From: Dehalococcoidia bacterium
GTDB lineage: Bacteria; Chloroflexota; Dehalococcoidia; UBA2979
Direction of reading: 5' to 3'
Length of the DNA stretch: 64,000 nt
Assembly (NCBI GenBank): GCA_009379925.1
Contig: WHSU01000004.1
Coordinates: 62,001-126,000, forward strand
Both the position numbers and the translations under genes were made by a program. A model generated the notes under the pieces. It was given only the letters and a program-made list of their open reading frames with translations, did no database searches and had not been told where the DNA came from. Below, piece by piece: positions 25,456-34,871 of this stretch. How positions within the stretch are numbered: position 1 is the stretch's first letter; every line of letters begins with the position of its first letter.

Positions 25456-26358
25456 GTGTATTACCAGCCGCCACGGGCGCTGGGCCTCCTGGTAGGCGCC
25501 GCAATCACGTTCTGGGCGCTCGCCGTCACGATCCTGCTGTTGAACTTCGGGCTGGGCGCCTCGCTGGGCATCGCCGGACTGCTGGCGTTCGTCGGCGCCA
25601 TCGCCGCCGGCGGCCTGGCGCTGCTCTTCGCGTACTGGACGTACGCCCTCGCCACGCTCTCCTACGCCCTGGACCGTAACGGCCTCGTGATCAACTGGGG
25701 CACGACGAAGCAGGTCATCCCGCTGGGCGCCATCGAGCGCCTCGTCCCCGGCACTGCCATCGGCGTGCCGCGCGTGGAGGGCGTCACGTGGCTTGGCTAC
25801 CACATCGGGCGCGCCTCGATTCAGCGGATCGGCGACGTCCTCTTCTATTCGACGCACCAGGACCCCGAGCAAGTGCTGTACGTGATGACCACGGAGCGGA
25901 ACTACGCCATCTCCGTGCCGGATCCCGCCGCCTTCGCCCACGAGATCCAGGTGCGCCAGGACCTCGGCCCCACCGCCGAGGTCACCCATCACGTCGAGCG
26001 CACGGGCGCGGCGGCGCAGGCGTTCTGGCACGACCCCGTGGGCCGCTCGCTTGCCGTGATCGCGCTGGGCGCCGGCGCGATGATGTGGGGCGTCGTCGCG
26101 TTCCGATACCCGGGCCTCCCGGCCACCTTCGAACTGCACTTCCCGGCCTGGCAGGCCCTCCCTGTGCCCGACATCGTGGAACGCGAGGCGATCCTCGAGC
26201 TGCCGCGCACGGCGACGCTGGTGCTGGGGATCAACCTGCTGGTAGGGCTGGCGCTGCACGCATGGGACCGCGTTGCCGGTTATGTCCTGTTCATCGCCGC
26301 CATCGTCATCCAGGTCGGCTTCGTGCTTGCGTTCCAGCTCGCGCTGCGCGGCGTCTGA
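25456..26358 (+). CDS. PH-domain-like membrane protein
   Basis: A 300-residue protein with two N-terminal membrane helices (about residues 9-32 and 36-62). A soluble domain follows: YALDRNGLVINWGTTKQVIPLGAIERLVPG is the YdbS-like bacterial PH-domain pattern, and EQVLYVMTTERNYAISVPD its end. Then come a large loop and two or three more C-terminal membrane helices. It is probably a cytoplasmic-membrane protein of unknown function. The GTG start at 25456 (MYYQPPRALGLL) places the first helix correctly. Its neighbours give no clear partner. Confidence 0.75.
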   Translation: MYYQPPRALGLLVGAAITFWALAVTILLLNFGLGASLGIAGLLAFVGAIAAGGLALLFAYWTYALATLSYALDRNGLVINWGTTKQVIPLGAIERLVPGTAIGVPRVEGVTWLGYHIGRASIQRIGDVLFYSTHQDPEQVLYVMTTERNYAISVPDPAAFAHEIQVRQDLGPTAEVTHHVERTGAAAQAFWHDPVGRSLAVIALGAGAMMWGVVAFRYPGLPATFELHFPAWQALPVPDIVEREAILELPRTATLVLGINLLVGLALHAWDRVAGYVLFIAAIVIQVGFVLAFQLALRGV

Positions 26359-26415
26359 CGCCGCCCGCATCGGAGCGCGCTGACCGCTAGCCGGAAGGAC
26401 CCTAGCATCGAGGTC

Positions 26416-27606
26416 ATGCAGCAGGCCGACGTGATCGTGGTGGGGGCCGGGCCGGCGGGCAGCACCGCCGCGCGAGAAATCGCACAGGGTGGCGCACGCG
26501 TGCTCCTGCTCGACCGCGCGCGCTTCCCGCGCGACAAGCCGTGCGGCGGCGGCATCACCATCCGCACAGCCGCGCTCCTCCCCTTCTCCCTCGATCCGGT
26601 CGTCGAGGACGTCGTCACAGGCGCGCGGCTGCGAGTGCGCGGGGGCCGCGAGGTGACGCGCGACGCCGGCCGGCCGATCACGTACATGACCCAGCGACGC
26701 CACCTGGACCAGTTCCTCGTCGAGCGGGCGCAGGAGGCGGGCGTCGACTTCCGTGACGGCCAGGCGGTGCGGCGCGTCCACCGACGCCCGGACGGCTGCT
26801 ACGAGGTGCGCACAGGCAGCGGCGACGCCCACGTCGCGCGCGTTGTGATCGGCGCGGACGGCGCGAACGGCGTGGTCGCCACCGCCCTCGGCTACGAACA
26901 CGCGCCGGAGAGCGCGCTGGCGCTGGAGGGGAATCTGCCGTGTCCGAACGGCGTGCCGGAGGCGTTTCAGCACCGCGTGGTGTTGAACTTCGGTCACCTT
27001 CCGGGCGGCTACGGCTGGGTCTTCCCGAAGGGCGACCACGTCAACGTGGGCGTCGGCGGGTGGAAGCCGGCCATGGCGAAACGCCTGCGCCCCGCGCTCC
27101 ATCGCATCTGCCGCCTCTACGACATCGACCCCAGCGACCTGCGCGACCTGCGTGGACACCACCTACCGATGCAGCGGCCGGGCGCGCTGACCGCCGCCGG
27201 CGGCTCCGCGGTGGTCGGCGACGCCGCGGGCCTGGTCGACCCGCTGTCCGGCGAGGGCATCCACGCGGCAATCGTCTCCGGCCGCGCCGTGGCGCCCGAG
27301 GTGCGGCGCTACCTCGATGGCGAGGCGAGCACCCTGTCCGGCTACCACGAGGCGGTGCAACACGAGCTGCTGCCGGAGCTGGAGGCATCGCGGGCGCTGA
27401 TGGAGATCTTCCACGTCGCGCCGGGGCCGTTCGTGTGGGGGCTCCAGCACTGGGGCTTCGCCTGGAAGCAGGGCTGCCGCCTGCTCCGGGGCGAGGCAGG
27501 CTACCGGGACATCGTGGGGTCGTTCACGCCGCTCGCCATGCCACTGCTGAAGCCGGCGGCAAGCCTGGCCCGGCGCCGGCACGCGCGCGCATTCCCCGAG
27601 CGCTGA
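26416..27606 (+). CDS. Geranylgeranyl-reductase-family FAD-dependent oxidoreductase
   Basis: A 396-residue flavoprotein. It opens QQADVIVVGAGPAGSTAARE, the FAD dinucleotide-binding motif, followed by FPRDKPCGGGIT, characteristic of the geranylgeranyl-reductase (ChlP-like) family. A second FAD segment AVVGDAAGLVDPLSGEGIHAAIVSG is intact. Such enzymes reduce isoprenoid chains (chlorophyll phytyl, archaeal lipids, menaquinone side chains); which one applies here cannot be read. The ATG at 26416 fits. A DUF3179 lipoprotein starts two bases after its stop, so they are probably co-transcribed. Confidence 0.9.
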   Translation: MQQADVIVVGAGPAGSTAAREIAQGGARVLLLDRARFPRDKPCGGGITIRTAALLPFSLDPVVEDVVTGARLRVRGGREVTRDAGRPITYMTQRRHLDQFLVERAQEAGVDFRDGQAVRRVHRRPDGCYEVRTGSGDAHVARVVIGADGANGVVATALGYEHAPESALALEGNLPCPNGVPEAFQHRVVLNFGHLPGGYGWVFPKGDHVNVGVGGWKPAMAKRLRPALHRICRLYDIDPSDLRDLRGHHLPMQRPGALTAAGGSAVVGDAAGLVDPLSGEGIHAAIVSGRAVAPEVRRYLDGEASTLSGYHEAVQHELLPELEASRALMEIFHVAPGPFVWGLQHWGFAWKQGCRLLRGEAGYRDIVGSFTPLAMPLLKPAASLARRRHARAFPER

Positions 27607-27608
27607 GG

Positions 27609-29123
27609 ATGCGTAGAGGCGCGCGGCTGCCGGATCGCGCCCTCCCGCTGCTCGTCCTGACCGCGGCGCTCTCGCTGCTGGCCGCCTGTTCAGACCCCGT
27701 CGACCCGCCGCCGAGCGCCGTCCCGACGCAGTTCCCCGTGCTGGCGACGCCGGAGACGGGCGGGTCGGGCACGCCGCCGCCCACGCTGGGCGAGGCGGAC
27801 ATCGAGCGCCTGCTACGCGAGGCCGTCTGCTGGTACGACGACCCCGCGCTGGCCTCGCTATGCCTGCCGCCGGGCGAGGAGGCGGTGGCGGCGCTGGAGA
27901 CGATGGCCTTCTCCGGCGACGAGCGTTTCGTCGCGCCACTGGTGGACATGCTCTGGCTCGATGCGGGCTGGGCGCGCTTCGTCACGGCCGCCCTCGAGCG
28001 CCTGACCGGCGTCCGCCACCCCTCACCCGAAGCCTGGTACGCGTGGCTGGCGGACGAGCAACCGGCGCTGCCGCCGGGCTACGCGACGTGGAAGGGCCGG
28101 CTGCTTGGCCTGATTGACCCGGACTTCGCATCCCTGCTGAACGATGGGCAACTGGCTGCCGGGGGCATCGGGGCCTCGGCACTGATCTGGGACCGCGTCG
28201 AGGTGGACGGCTACCCGCCGCTCGACCGTCCGCCGGTGCTGTTGCGTGCCGAGCAGCAGTACCTGGCGGTGAGCGACGTGGTCTTCGGTGTCTTCCTGGG
28301 GGACGAGGTGCGCGCCTATCCGGAGCGCGTGGTCGCCTGGCATGGCGTCGTGCGCGACGAGGTGGGGGGCGTCGCGCTCACGCTGGTGCACTGCACGCCC
28401 TGCGGCGGCGTGGCTGCCTACGCCGCCTTCGCCAGCGATGGGCAGCGCTACACGCTCGGCAACTCCGGCCTGGTCTACCACTCGAGGCGGCTGCTCTACG
28501 ACCAGGAGACGCACAGCCTGTGGGACCCGGTATCAGGGCTCGCGGTGGCCGGGCCGCTGGCGACGACCGGCGTCTCCCTGCAGCCACTCCCGGTGCTGCG
28601 CACCTCCTGGGGCGAATGGGGCCAGCGCCACCCCAACAGCGGCGTGCTCTCGCTCGATACTGGCTTCGTCCGGGACTACGACGCAGGCGTCGCCACCGGC
28701 GCCGAGCAGGCCGGCGCGTCCCCCCAGTACCCCACGCCTCCGGTCGACCCGCGGCTCGGGGCGAAGACGCCGGTCCTCGGGCTGACCATCGGCGGCGAGG
28801 TGCGCGCCTACCCGGTCGCGGCGGTGGAGAGCGCGGGAATCGTGGCGGACACGCTGGGAGGACAGTCGATTGTCCTCGTATCGCTCGGCCCCGGCACCGG
28901 CGTCACGGTGTACCGCGCCGACGACGTGCGCTTCACGGGCATCGGTGGGACGCGAGACGCGCTGGAGCTGGTGGACGCGGAGGGGCTGCGCTGGTTCATG
29001 GACGAGCGTTCGCTAGTGAACTCGCGCAACAGCCGCGTCCGCGAGTCGCTCCCGTCGCGCACCGCGTACTGGTTCGCGTGGTCGGGCGCGCACCCCGGCA
29101 CCGACGTGTGGACCGCGCCCTGA
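27609..29123 (+). CDS. DUF3179-domain lipoprotein
   Basis: A 504-residue lipoprotein: a signal peptide with lipobox LLAAC (Cys at residue 27), a Pro/Thr-rich linker, then a helical N-terminal region and a large DUF3179 region. Within that, ALTLVHCTPCGGVAAYAAF matches the conserved Cys-containing segment of DUF3179, with repeated VFGVFLGDEVRAYPE and ILGLTIGGEVRAYPVAAVE-type units. Function of DUF3179 is unknown. It should be anchored on the outer face of the cytoplasmic membrane. The ATG at 27609 is two bases after the preceding gene. The frame's upstream extension is arginine-rich and rejected. Confidence 0.88.
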   Translation: MRRGARLPDRALPLLVLTAALSLLAACSDPVDPPPSAVPTQFPVLATPETGGSGTPPPTLGEADIERLLREAVCWYDDPALASLCLPPGEEAVAALETMAFSGDERFVAPLVDMLWLDAGWARFVTAALERLTGVRHPSPEAWYAWLADEQPALPPGYATWKGRLLGLIDPDFASLLNDGQLAAGGIGASALIWDRVEVDGYPPLDRPPVLLRAEQQYLAVSDVVFGVFLGDEVRAYPERVVAWHGVVRDEVGGVALTLVHCTPCGGVAAYAAFASDGQRYTLGNSGLVYHSRRLLYDQETHSLWDPVSGLAVAGPLATTGVSLQPLPVLRTSWGEWGQRHPNSGVLSLDTGFVRDYDAGVATGAEQAGASPQYPTPPVDPRLGAKTPVLGLTIGGEVRAYPVAAVESAGIVADTLGGQSIVLVSLGPGTGVTVYRADDVRFTGIGGTRDALELVDAEGLRWFMDERSLVNSRNSRVRESLPSRTAYWFAWSGAHPGTDVWTAP

Positions 29124-29194
29124 CGCTTCCGCCCTGGCCCTAGCCTCAGAGTGTCCGACCGGGTTCGTCGGGCGAGACTGTTTGACTCTTGGCG

Positions 29195-29213
29195 TACCCC
29201 CTCCCAGGGGGTA
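29195..29213. promoter_or_regulatory. CsoR-type copper-responsive operator
   Basis: TACCCCCTCCCAGGGGGTA is a perfect 8-bp inverted repeat with a 3-base spacer, 44 bases before the CopB-type ATPase. It matches the TACCC...GGGTA pattern bound by CsoR, the Cu(I)-sensing repressor, which releases DNA when copper binds. No csoR gene is in the window. A TTGACT (29182-29187) next to the operator could be a -35 box, but no matching -10 is clear. Confidence 0.7.
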
Positions 29214-29256
29214 TGGGTCTGTGCTACGATCCTACGAAACGCCTGAAGAGAGATGG

Positions 29257-31422
29257 ATGTGCGTGATGGACCAACACACTGGCCACGCCGAACAGCACCC
29301 GGATGCCGCGCGGAATGGCGGCCACGAACCGAGCGCGCACGCCGGTCACATGGAGCCCTCGCACGGTGAGGGCCACGAGGGCCACATGGCGCCCGGCGGC
29401 GGGCATCAGGAACACGGCGGACATGTCGAGCAGTACCGCCGCCTGTTCTGGGTGTCCCTGCTGCTGTCGCTGCCGGTGTTTCTGTTCTCCGACTCCATCC
29501 AGGGTTGGCTGAACTACTCCCTCCCGGCTTTCCCGGGCGATGGGTGGGTCGCGCCGCTCTTGGGGACGGCGGTCTTCCTGTATGGCGGGCGGGTCTTCCT
29601 GCAAGGCGCCGCGGACGAGGCGCGGCGCTGGCAGCCGGGGATGATGCTGCTCATCTCCCTCGCGATTGCGGTCGCCTTCCTCGCCAGCGCCGCCGCGACC
29701 TTTGGGCTCTTCGAGATGGAGTTCTGGTGGGAGCTGGCCGCGCTGGTCGACGTGATGTTGCTCGGCCACTGGCAGGAGATGCGCGCGCTGGGCCAGGCCC
29801 GAGGCGCGCTGCAGGCCCTTGCCGCCCTGCTGCCGGATGAGGCCGAACGCGTCGTCGATGGCGGCACCGAGTCCGTCCCCATCGCCGACCTGCGCCGGGG
29901 CGACACCGTCCTCGTGCGCCCGGGCGCGCGCGTCCCCGCGGACGGCGAGATCATCGAGGGGCGAGCGGAGTTCGACGAGTCGATGCTGACCGGCGAGTCG
30001 CGCCCGGTCTCCAAAGACCGCGGCGACCGCGTGGTCGCGGGCGCGGTGGCGGCCGGCGCCGCCGTGCGCGTGCGCGTGGATGCGGTGGGCGAGGAGACGG
30101 CGCTCGCCGGCATTCAGCGGCTCGTCGAGCAGGCGCAGACGTCGCGCTCCCACGCGCAGGCGCTGGCCGACCGGGCCGCCGCGCTGCTGTTCTACGTCGC
30201 CATCGGCGCGGCCGTCGTCACCTGGGTCGCGTGGGCGATCGCGGGCGACATCGGTCGCGGGACGATGCAGACCGTGACGGTGCTCGTGATCTCCTGCCCG
30301 CACGCGCTGGGCCTCGCCATCCCGCTGGTGATCGCGATCGGGACCGGGCTCGCGGCACGGCACGGCATCCTCGTGAAGGACCGCCTGGCACTCGAGCGGA
30401 TGCGGACGGTACAGGTCGTCCTATTCGACAAGACGGGCACGCTCACGCGCGGCGAGCACGTGGTCACCGACGGCGCCGCCGTCGATGGCAACGGCGACCG
30501 CTTGCTGCGGCTCGCCGCGGCCGCCGAAGCGGACTCGGAGCACCCGCTGGCCCGCGCGATCGTCCAGGCGGCGAGTCCGCTCGGCGCGCTGCCGGGGGCA
30601 TCGGACTTCCGCGCCGACCCCGGCCGAGGCGTCACCGCCCGCGTCGAAGGTTCCGAGGTCGCGGTCGGCGGCCCGGGGATGCTCCGCGAGCGCGGCCTGG
30701 GGGCGCCGGATCCGCTGCGGGCGGAGATCGAGCGATGGAAGGCGCGCGGGGCCACCGTGCTCTACACGCTGCTCGACGGCCAGGTCGCGGGCGCGCTGGC
30801 GCTCGAAGACGAGGTGCGGCCGGAGTCCCGTGAGGCCGTCGACGCCCTTCACGACCTGGGTGTACGCGTAGGGATGATCACCGGGGACGCCCGCGAGGTC
30901 GCGGACGCCGTCGCCGCCGAACTCGGCATCGACGAGGTCTTCGCGGAGGTCCTGCCGGACCAGAAGGCCTCCGCGGTAGCGGCGCTCCAGGCCGACGGCC
31001 TGACCGTCGCGATGGTGGGCGACGGGGTGAACGATGCGCCGGCGCTCGCGCTAGCGGATGTCGGCATCGCGATCGGAGCGGGGACGGACGTGGCGATCGA
31101 GTCGGCGGGCGTCGTGCTCGCCTCCGACGACCCGCGTGCCGTGATCAACACGGTCCGGCTGTCGCAGGCCGCGTACCGCAAGATGCTCCAGAACCTCGCC
31201 TGGGCGGTGGGCTACAACGCGCTCGCGATCCCGCTGGCCGCCGGGGTGCTGGCGCCCTGGGGCCTGGTCCTGCCGCCGTCGGTCGGCGCGCTGCTGATGA
31301 GCGCCTCGACGATCGTGGTAGCCCTCAACGCGCAGTTGCTGCGGCGCGTGGACCTGACCACGGCGCCGCGGGGGGAGCGAAGCACGAGCCCGGCGCGCCC
31401 GCTACAGGCCGCGCATCACTAG
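29257..31422 (+). CDS. copB: Copper-translocating P1B-type ATPase, CopB type
   Basis: A 721-residue heavy-metal P-type ATPase. The transmembrane metal-binding motif is CPH (C347-P-H349) in SCPHALGLAIP, typical of the CopB/P1B-3 subclass rather than the CPC of CopA. The phosphorylation site is DKTGT with D391, and the hinge is GDGVNDAPALA with D589. Instead of CxxC domains the N-terminus is His/Met-rich (GHMEPSHGEGHEGHMAPG). It uses ATP to pump copper across the cytoplasmic membrane. The start is taken as ATG 29257; 29266 is an alternative. It begins a four-gene copper cluster downstream of a CsoR-type operator. Confidence 0.92.
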   Translation: MCVMDQHTGHAEQHPDAARNGGHEPSAHAGHMEPSHGEGHEGHMAPGGGHQEHGGHVEQYRRLFWVSLLLSLPVFLFSDSIQGWLNYSLPAFPGDGWVAPLLGTAVFLYGGRVFLQGAADEARRWQPGMMLLISLAIAVAFLASAAATFGLFEMEFWWELAALVDVMLLGHWQEMRALGQARGALQALAALLPDEAERVVDGGTESVPIADLRRGDTVLVRPGARVPADGEIIEGRAEFDESMLTGESRPVSKDRGDRVVAGAVAAGAAVRVRVDAVGEETALAGIQRLVEQAQTSRSHAQALADRAAALLFYVAIGAAVVTWVAWAIAGDIGRGTMQTVTVLVISCPHALGLAIPLVIAIGTGLAARHGILVKDRLALERMRTVQVVLFDKTGTLTRGEHVVTDGAAVDGNGDRLLRLAAAAEADSEHPLARAIVQAASPLGALPGASDFRADPGRGVTARVEGSEVAVGGPGMLRERGLGAPDPLRAEIERWKARGATVLYTLLDGQVAGALALEDEVRPESREAVDALHDLGVRVGMITGDAREVADAVAAELGIDEVFAEVLPDQKASAVAALQADGLTVAMVGDGVNDAPALALADVGIAIGAGTDVAIESAGVVLASDDPRAVINTVRLSQAAYRKMLQNLAWAVGYNALAIPLAAGVLAPWGLVLPPSVGALLMSASTIVVALNAQLLRRVDLTTAPRGERSTSPARPLQAAHH

Positions 31423-31464
31423 CGGGGGCGTGCGCGCGCGGGCGCCCGGTGATTCAATCGATTC

Positions 31465-31863
31465 ATGGCTCGGGTTATGGGCATGGACCTCAATGCGGGC
31501 TGGCATCGCGGCCTGGCGGCCGCGGCGCTCGGCTCGATGCTGATGCTGCTGGCGGCGTCCGTGAGCGCGCCGCAGCTCGCCGGCTGGCAGCCCAGCCACG
31601 GCCACGCCACGCTGGCGGGCGCCCTCCTGCCGCACGATCACCCCTCGGACTCTGCCCACGACCACCACGCTGCGCCCTCCGAGGACGGCGACGGCCTGGC
31701 ATTCACCTTCGCCGACGATGGCTCGGTCGCCTCCTCCACCCACGTACCCATCGAGGGCTGGCTGCCGGCCGCGCCGGCCGTGCAGTGGTCGGAGCCACCG
31801 GCCGTCGAGCGTTCCCCGCATGGCGTGGCGGCGCGCATCGTCGCCCCACCCCCTCGAGGCTGA
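31465..31863 (+). CDS. Small exported His-rich protein, copper cluster
   Basis: A 132-residue protein starting MARVMGMDLNAGWHRG, with one hydrophobic segment (AAAALGSMLMLLAASVSAPQL) acting as signal or anchor. It is followed by a His/Asp-rich stretch (HGHATLAGALLPHDHPSDSAHDHH) suited to metal binding. The rest is Pro/Ala-rich with no known domain. Position inside the copper cluster suggests an exported copper-binding accessory (inference). In-frame ATGs at 31477 and 31483 are also possible starts. It is 42 bases after the ATPase gene. Confidence 0.65.
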   Translation: MARVMGMDLNAGWHRGLAAAALGSMLMLLAASVSAPQLAGWQPSHGHATLAGALLPHDHPSDSAHDHHAAPSEDGDGLAFTFADDGSVASSTHVPIEGWLPAAPAVQWSEPPAVERSPHGVAARIVAPPPRG

Positions 31864-31900
31864 CCGTCTCAGCAAGGACGGATCAGCAGAGGGAGTTCTC

Positions 31901-32548
31901 ATGCAACATCACATGCGATGGCTGTGGCGCGCCGGGGTACTCGGCGCGGTGGCCCTCGCGACCTTCGCCATCGCCACAGTCGCGGAGGCCCACGAGCGCC
32001 GCGAGGTCGCCGGGCACACCTTTGTCGTCGGGTTCGAGGTCGAACCGGCGTTGGAGAGCGAGCCGAACGCCGTCAGCGTCCGCATCACCCAGGGAGAAGG
32101 GGACGCGACGACGCCGGTGGAGGGCCTGGAGGAGAGCCTCCAGGTGGAGGTGACCCACGCAGACTCCGGGACGGCGGCTACCTACCCGTTGTCGCCGGCG
32201 TTCGGGGACGCGGGGCACTACACCGCCGACCTGATCCCCACCGCCACGGGCACATACAGCTTCCGCTTCTTCGGGAGCCTCGGCGGCCAGGAGATCGACG
32301 AAGTCTTCGAGTCGGGCGAGGGCACGTTCAGCGACGTGGGCTCCGCCCAGGTGCTGCACTTCCCTCGGGAGGTGGCGGCGGTCTCCGAGCTACAGGGCGT
32401 GGTGCAGGGTGCACAGGACGCGGCCTTCGATGCGGAGGACCAGGCCTCGAGCGCCCAGACCGTGGCGACCGCGGCGCTGGCGGTCGGCGCGCTGGGTGTG
32501 GTCGTCGGCGGCGTCGGCGTGGCCATGGCCGCGCGCCGCAAGAGCTAG
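31901..32548 (+). CDS. Secreted, C-terminally anchored protein, copper cluster
   Basis: A 215-residue protein with an N-terminal signal (GVLGAVALATFAIATVAEA), an immunoglobulin-like outer domain and a C-terminal membrane helix (TVATAALAVGALGVVVGGVGVAMAA) followed by RRKS. The domain's strand EVTHADSGTAATYPL and YTADLIPTATGTYSFRFFG resemble YtkA/FixH-type proteins found near copper proteins. It should face outside the cytoplasmic membrane. Start at 31901 follows GAGGGAG. It lies between the His-rich gene and the CopC-CopD fusion, probably one transcript. Confidence 0.72.
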   Translation: MQHHMRWLWRAGVLGAVALATFAIATVAEAHERREVAGHTFVVGFEVEPALESEPNAVSVRITQGEGDATTPVEGLEESLQVEVTHADSGTAATYPLSPAFGDAGHYTADLIPTATGTYSFRFFGSLGGQEIDEVFESGEGTFSDVGSAQVLHFPREVAAVSELQGVVQGAQDAAFDAEDQASSAQTVATAALAVGALGVVVGGVGVAMAARRKS

Positions 32549-32600
32549 CTGGAGGGATGGGCGCGAGGGCGGTGTCCGCCCCGCGCCCACCGCATCGCCT

Positions 32601-34859
32601 ATGCGCCACGCCACCGTCCGGCTCCTCCTCGTCGCTGCCGCGTTGCTCGGCGCGCTTATCTCGAGCGCCGGGCCGGTCTCCGCGCACGCGAATGTAGTCG
32701 GTTCGACGCCGACGGCAAACTCGGTGCTCCAGCTGTCACCGAGACAGGTCGAGATCACCTTCAGCGAACCGCTGGCGTCCGACTTCAGCCGGGTGGACGT
32801 GCTGAACTCCACCGGTGACCGCATCGACCTCGGCGACAGCGTCGTCGACCCGGCCGACCCAACGCGCATGACCGTCTCCCTGCCGGCGCTGGAGCCGGAC
32901 ACCTACACCGTGGCGTGGCGCAACCTGTCGACGGTGGACGGCCACTCGTTGCAGGGCTCGTTCGTCTTCTTTTACCGAGTGGAGCCAACGGCCACGACGC
33001 CCGACATCGCGGACCCGCCCGTCCTTCAGTCGCCCGCCGACCCGGTGGTGCGCTGGCTCGTGTTGGCCGCTGCTATCGCGGCGGCCGGCATCCCGATGTT
33101 CGCGCTCGTGGTGCTGCGCCCGGCGGCGGCGATCAGCCGCACGTCCGCCTCCGCGCTCGCACCGCTCGAGGCGTGGGTACGGCGCGCGACGGTGATCGCG
33201 CTCACGGCGCTGCTCGTGCTGTCGGCTGCGCAGATCTGGGTGCAGACCTCGATCGCGACCGGGGCGACCCTCGATGTGTTCGGTGAGCCGATGCTGAGGG
33301 TGGCGCGCGACACCCGCTGGGGCCAGGCCTGGGCGTGGCGCGTGCTGCTCGCCGGCGCCGCCGTCGGCGGCCTCCTCGTGTCGACGCGCGTGCGCAGCGG
33401 CTGGCTGGCGCGCAACGGCCGCCACGTATCGTTGGCGCTTGCCCTCGGCGCGCTGGGCACCTTCTCCTTCGCGAGCCACGCCGCCGCGACACCCGAGGCG
33501 TCCCGGCCGGCCATCGGCGCGGACCTGCTCCACCTGCTGGCCGCCGCCGCGTGGGTGGGCGGGCTCTTCGGACTGCTCGGCGCGCTCGTGGTGCTCCGGC
33601 GCACGCTCCCGGACGCCGAGGAGCGGCGGCTGCTCGCGGCGGCCGTGCCGCGCTTTTCGCTGCTGGCGGTGATGAGTACGACCGTGCTCGTGGTGACGGG
33701 GCTGTACTCGACGTGGGTGCAGGTGACCGTGTTCCGCGGGCTCGCCAGCCCCTATGGCTGGGCGTTGATCGCCAAGATCGTGCTCTTCGCGGGGCTACTC
33801 GCGCTCGGCGCGGTGAACCTGCTGCGCATCCGCCCCGCCCTCCCGAGCGCACCCCGCGCCGCCGGGCTGCTGCGGCGCATCGTACGCGTCGAGGTGGTGC
33901 TCGCCGTCCTCGTGCTGCTCGCCGTCGGACTGATGACGAGCATGGAACCCGCCCGTCAGACCGCCGAGCGCGAGGACGCGCGCGCGGGCCTGCGCTTCGA
34001 GGGCGAGGACGGCGCCACGCAGGTCGAGCTGCGGCTCCAACCCGGCACGGTCGGCGCCAACCGCGCAATCATCGAGGTGCGCGACCGGCGCGGCGAGCCG
34101 GTGGAGGACGCGGAACGCGTCGTCCTGCGCCTCACCTACCTCGACGGCGAGTTCGGCGCGGATAGCTTCACCGCGACCGGCGGCGAGGATGGCCGGTACG
34201 TGGCAGAGGCCGTGACGGCCAGCGTCGCCGGCGTGTGGCAGACCGAGGTGCTGGTGGAGCGCCCGGACGCCTTCGACGCGCGGTCGGCGTTCCGCTTCGA
34301 ACTCGGCGCGACTGCGGAGGTCGGGTCCCGCATCGAGATCTCGGAGCGTGTGGCGTGGCAGCTGGCCGTCCTCGGGAGCGCCGTGATCGGTGTCGCCTTC
34401 CTGGCGATCGGGTGGACCGCGAAGCGGGACCGCCGTCTTCCGCAAGCGGCGGTGACCACGGCCGGCGTGGCTGCGCTGTCGCTCGCGTTCGTCCTGCTCG
34501 GACGGCTGCCCACGGACTCGACAGCGCTGGCGGGGGGACGCAACCCGATCCCGCCGAGCGCGGAGTCGGTGGCGATGGGCCAGGAGATCTACACGGCGAA
34601 CTGCGCGCCCTGTCACGGCGAGGCGCTTCATGGCGACGGGCCGGGTGGTGCGGGCCTGGAGCCTCCGCCGGCAGACCTCACGGTCCATGTCCCGCTGCAC
34701 AGCGACGAGGCGCTATTCAACATCATCTCGCTGGGCGTCACCAACACCGCGATGCTCGGGTACGAGGACGAACTGACCGCGGACCAGCGGTGGCACCTCA
34801 TCAACTACCTGCGGTCGGCCGCGGCCGACGTCGATGCCGCGGCGGCCCCGGCGCCGTAG
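32601..34859 (+). CDS. CopC-CopD fusion with C-terminal cytochrome c
   Basis: A 752-residue, multi-domain protein. A signal peptide (to about residue 28) is followed by a CopC domain whose mature N-terminus is His (H29 in SAHANVVGSTP), with VDGHSLQGSFVF as the second copper site. Residues about 130-450 are a CopD-type membrane domain with many helices. A soluble Ig-like/YtkA-like domain follows (RLTYLDGEFGADSF), two more helices, and a cytochrome c domain with heme site CAPCH (C668, C671, H672) and downstream Met in TAMLGYEDELTADQ. This joins copper uptake/relay to an electron carrier in one chain. Start at 32601; an upstream extension was rejected. It closes the copper cluster. Confidence 0.9.
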   Translation: MRHATVRLLLVAAALLGALISSAGPVSAHANVVGSTPTANSVLQLSPRQVEITFSEPLASDFSRVDVLNSTGDRIDLGDSVVDPADPTRMTVSLPALEPDTYTVAWRNLSTVDGHSLQGSFVFFYRVEPTATTPDIADPPVLQSPADPVVRWLVLAAAIAAAGIPMFALVVLRPAAAISRTSASALAPLEAWVRRATVIALTALLVLSAAQIWVQTSIATGATLDVFGEPMLRVARDTRWGQAWAWRVLLAGAAVGGLLVSTRVRSGWLARNGRHVSLALALGALGTFSFASHAAATPEASRPAIGADLLHLLAAAAWVGGLFGLLGALVVLRRTLPDAEERRLLAAAVPRFSLLAVMSTTVLVVTGLYSTWVQVTVFRGLASPYGWALIAKIVLFAGLLALGAVNLLRIRPALPSAPRAAGLLRRIVRVEVVLAVLVLLAVGLMTSMEPARQTAEREDARAGLRFEGEDGATQVELRLQPGTVGANRAIIEVRDRRGEPVEDAERVVLRLTYLDGEFGADSFTATGGEDGRYVAEAVTASVAGVWQTEVLVERPDAFDARSAFRFELGATAEVGSRIEISERVAWQLAVLGSAVIGVAFLAIGWTAKRDRRLPQAAVTTAGVAALSLAFVLLGRLPTDSTALAGGRNPIPPSAESVAMGQEIYTANCAPCHGEALHGDGPGGAGLEPPPADLTVHVPLHSDEALFNIISLGVTNTAMLGYEDELTADQRWHLINYLRSAAADVDAAAAPAP

Positions 34860-34871
34860 GGAACGCCCCAG

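Noticed and set aside
25162-27162. A 666-codon minus-strand open frame
   Set aside because: It mirrors the ilvE end, PH-domain and flavoprotein genes; high G+C creates stop-free antisense frames.
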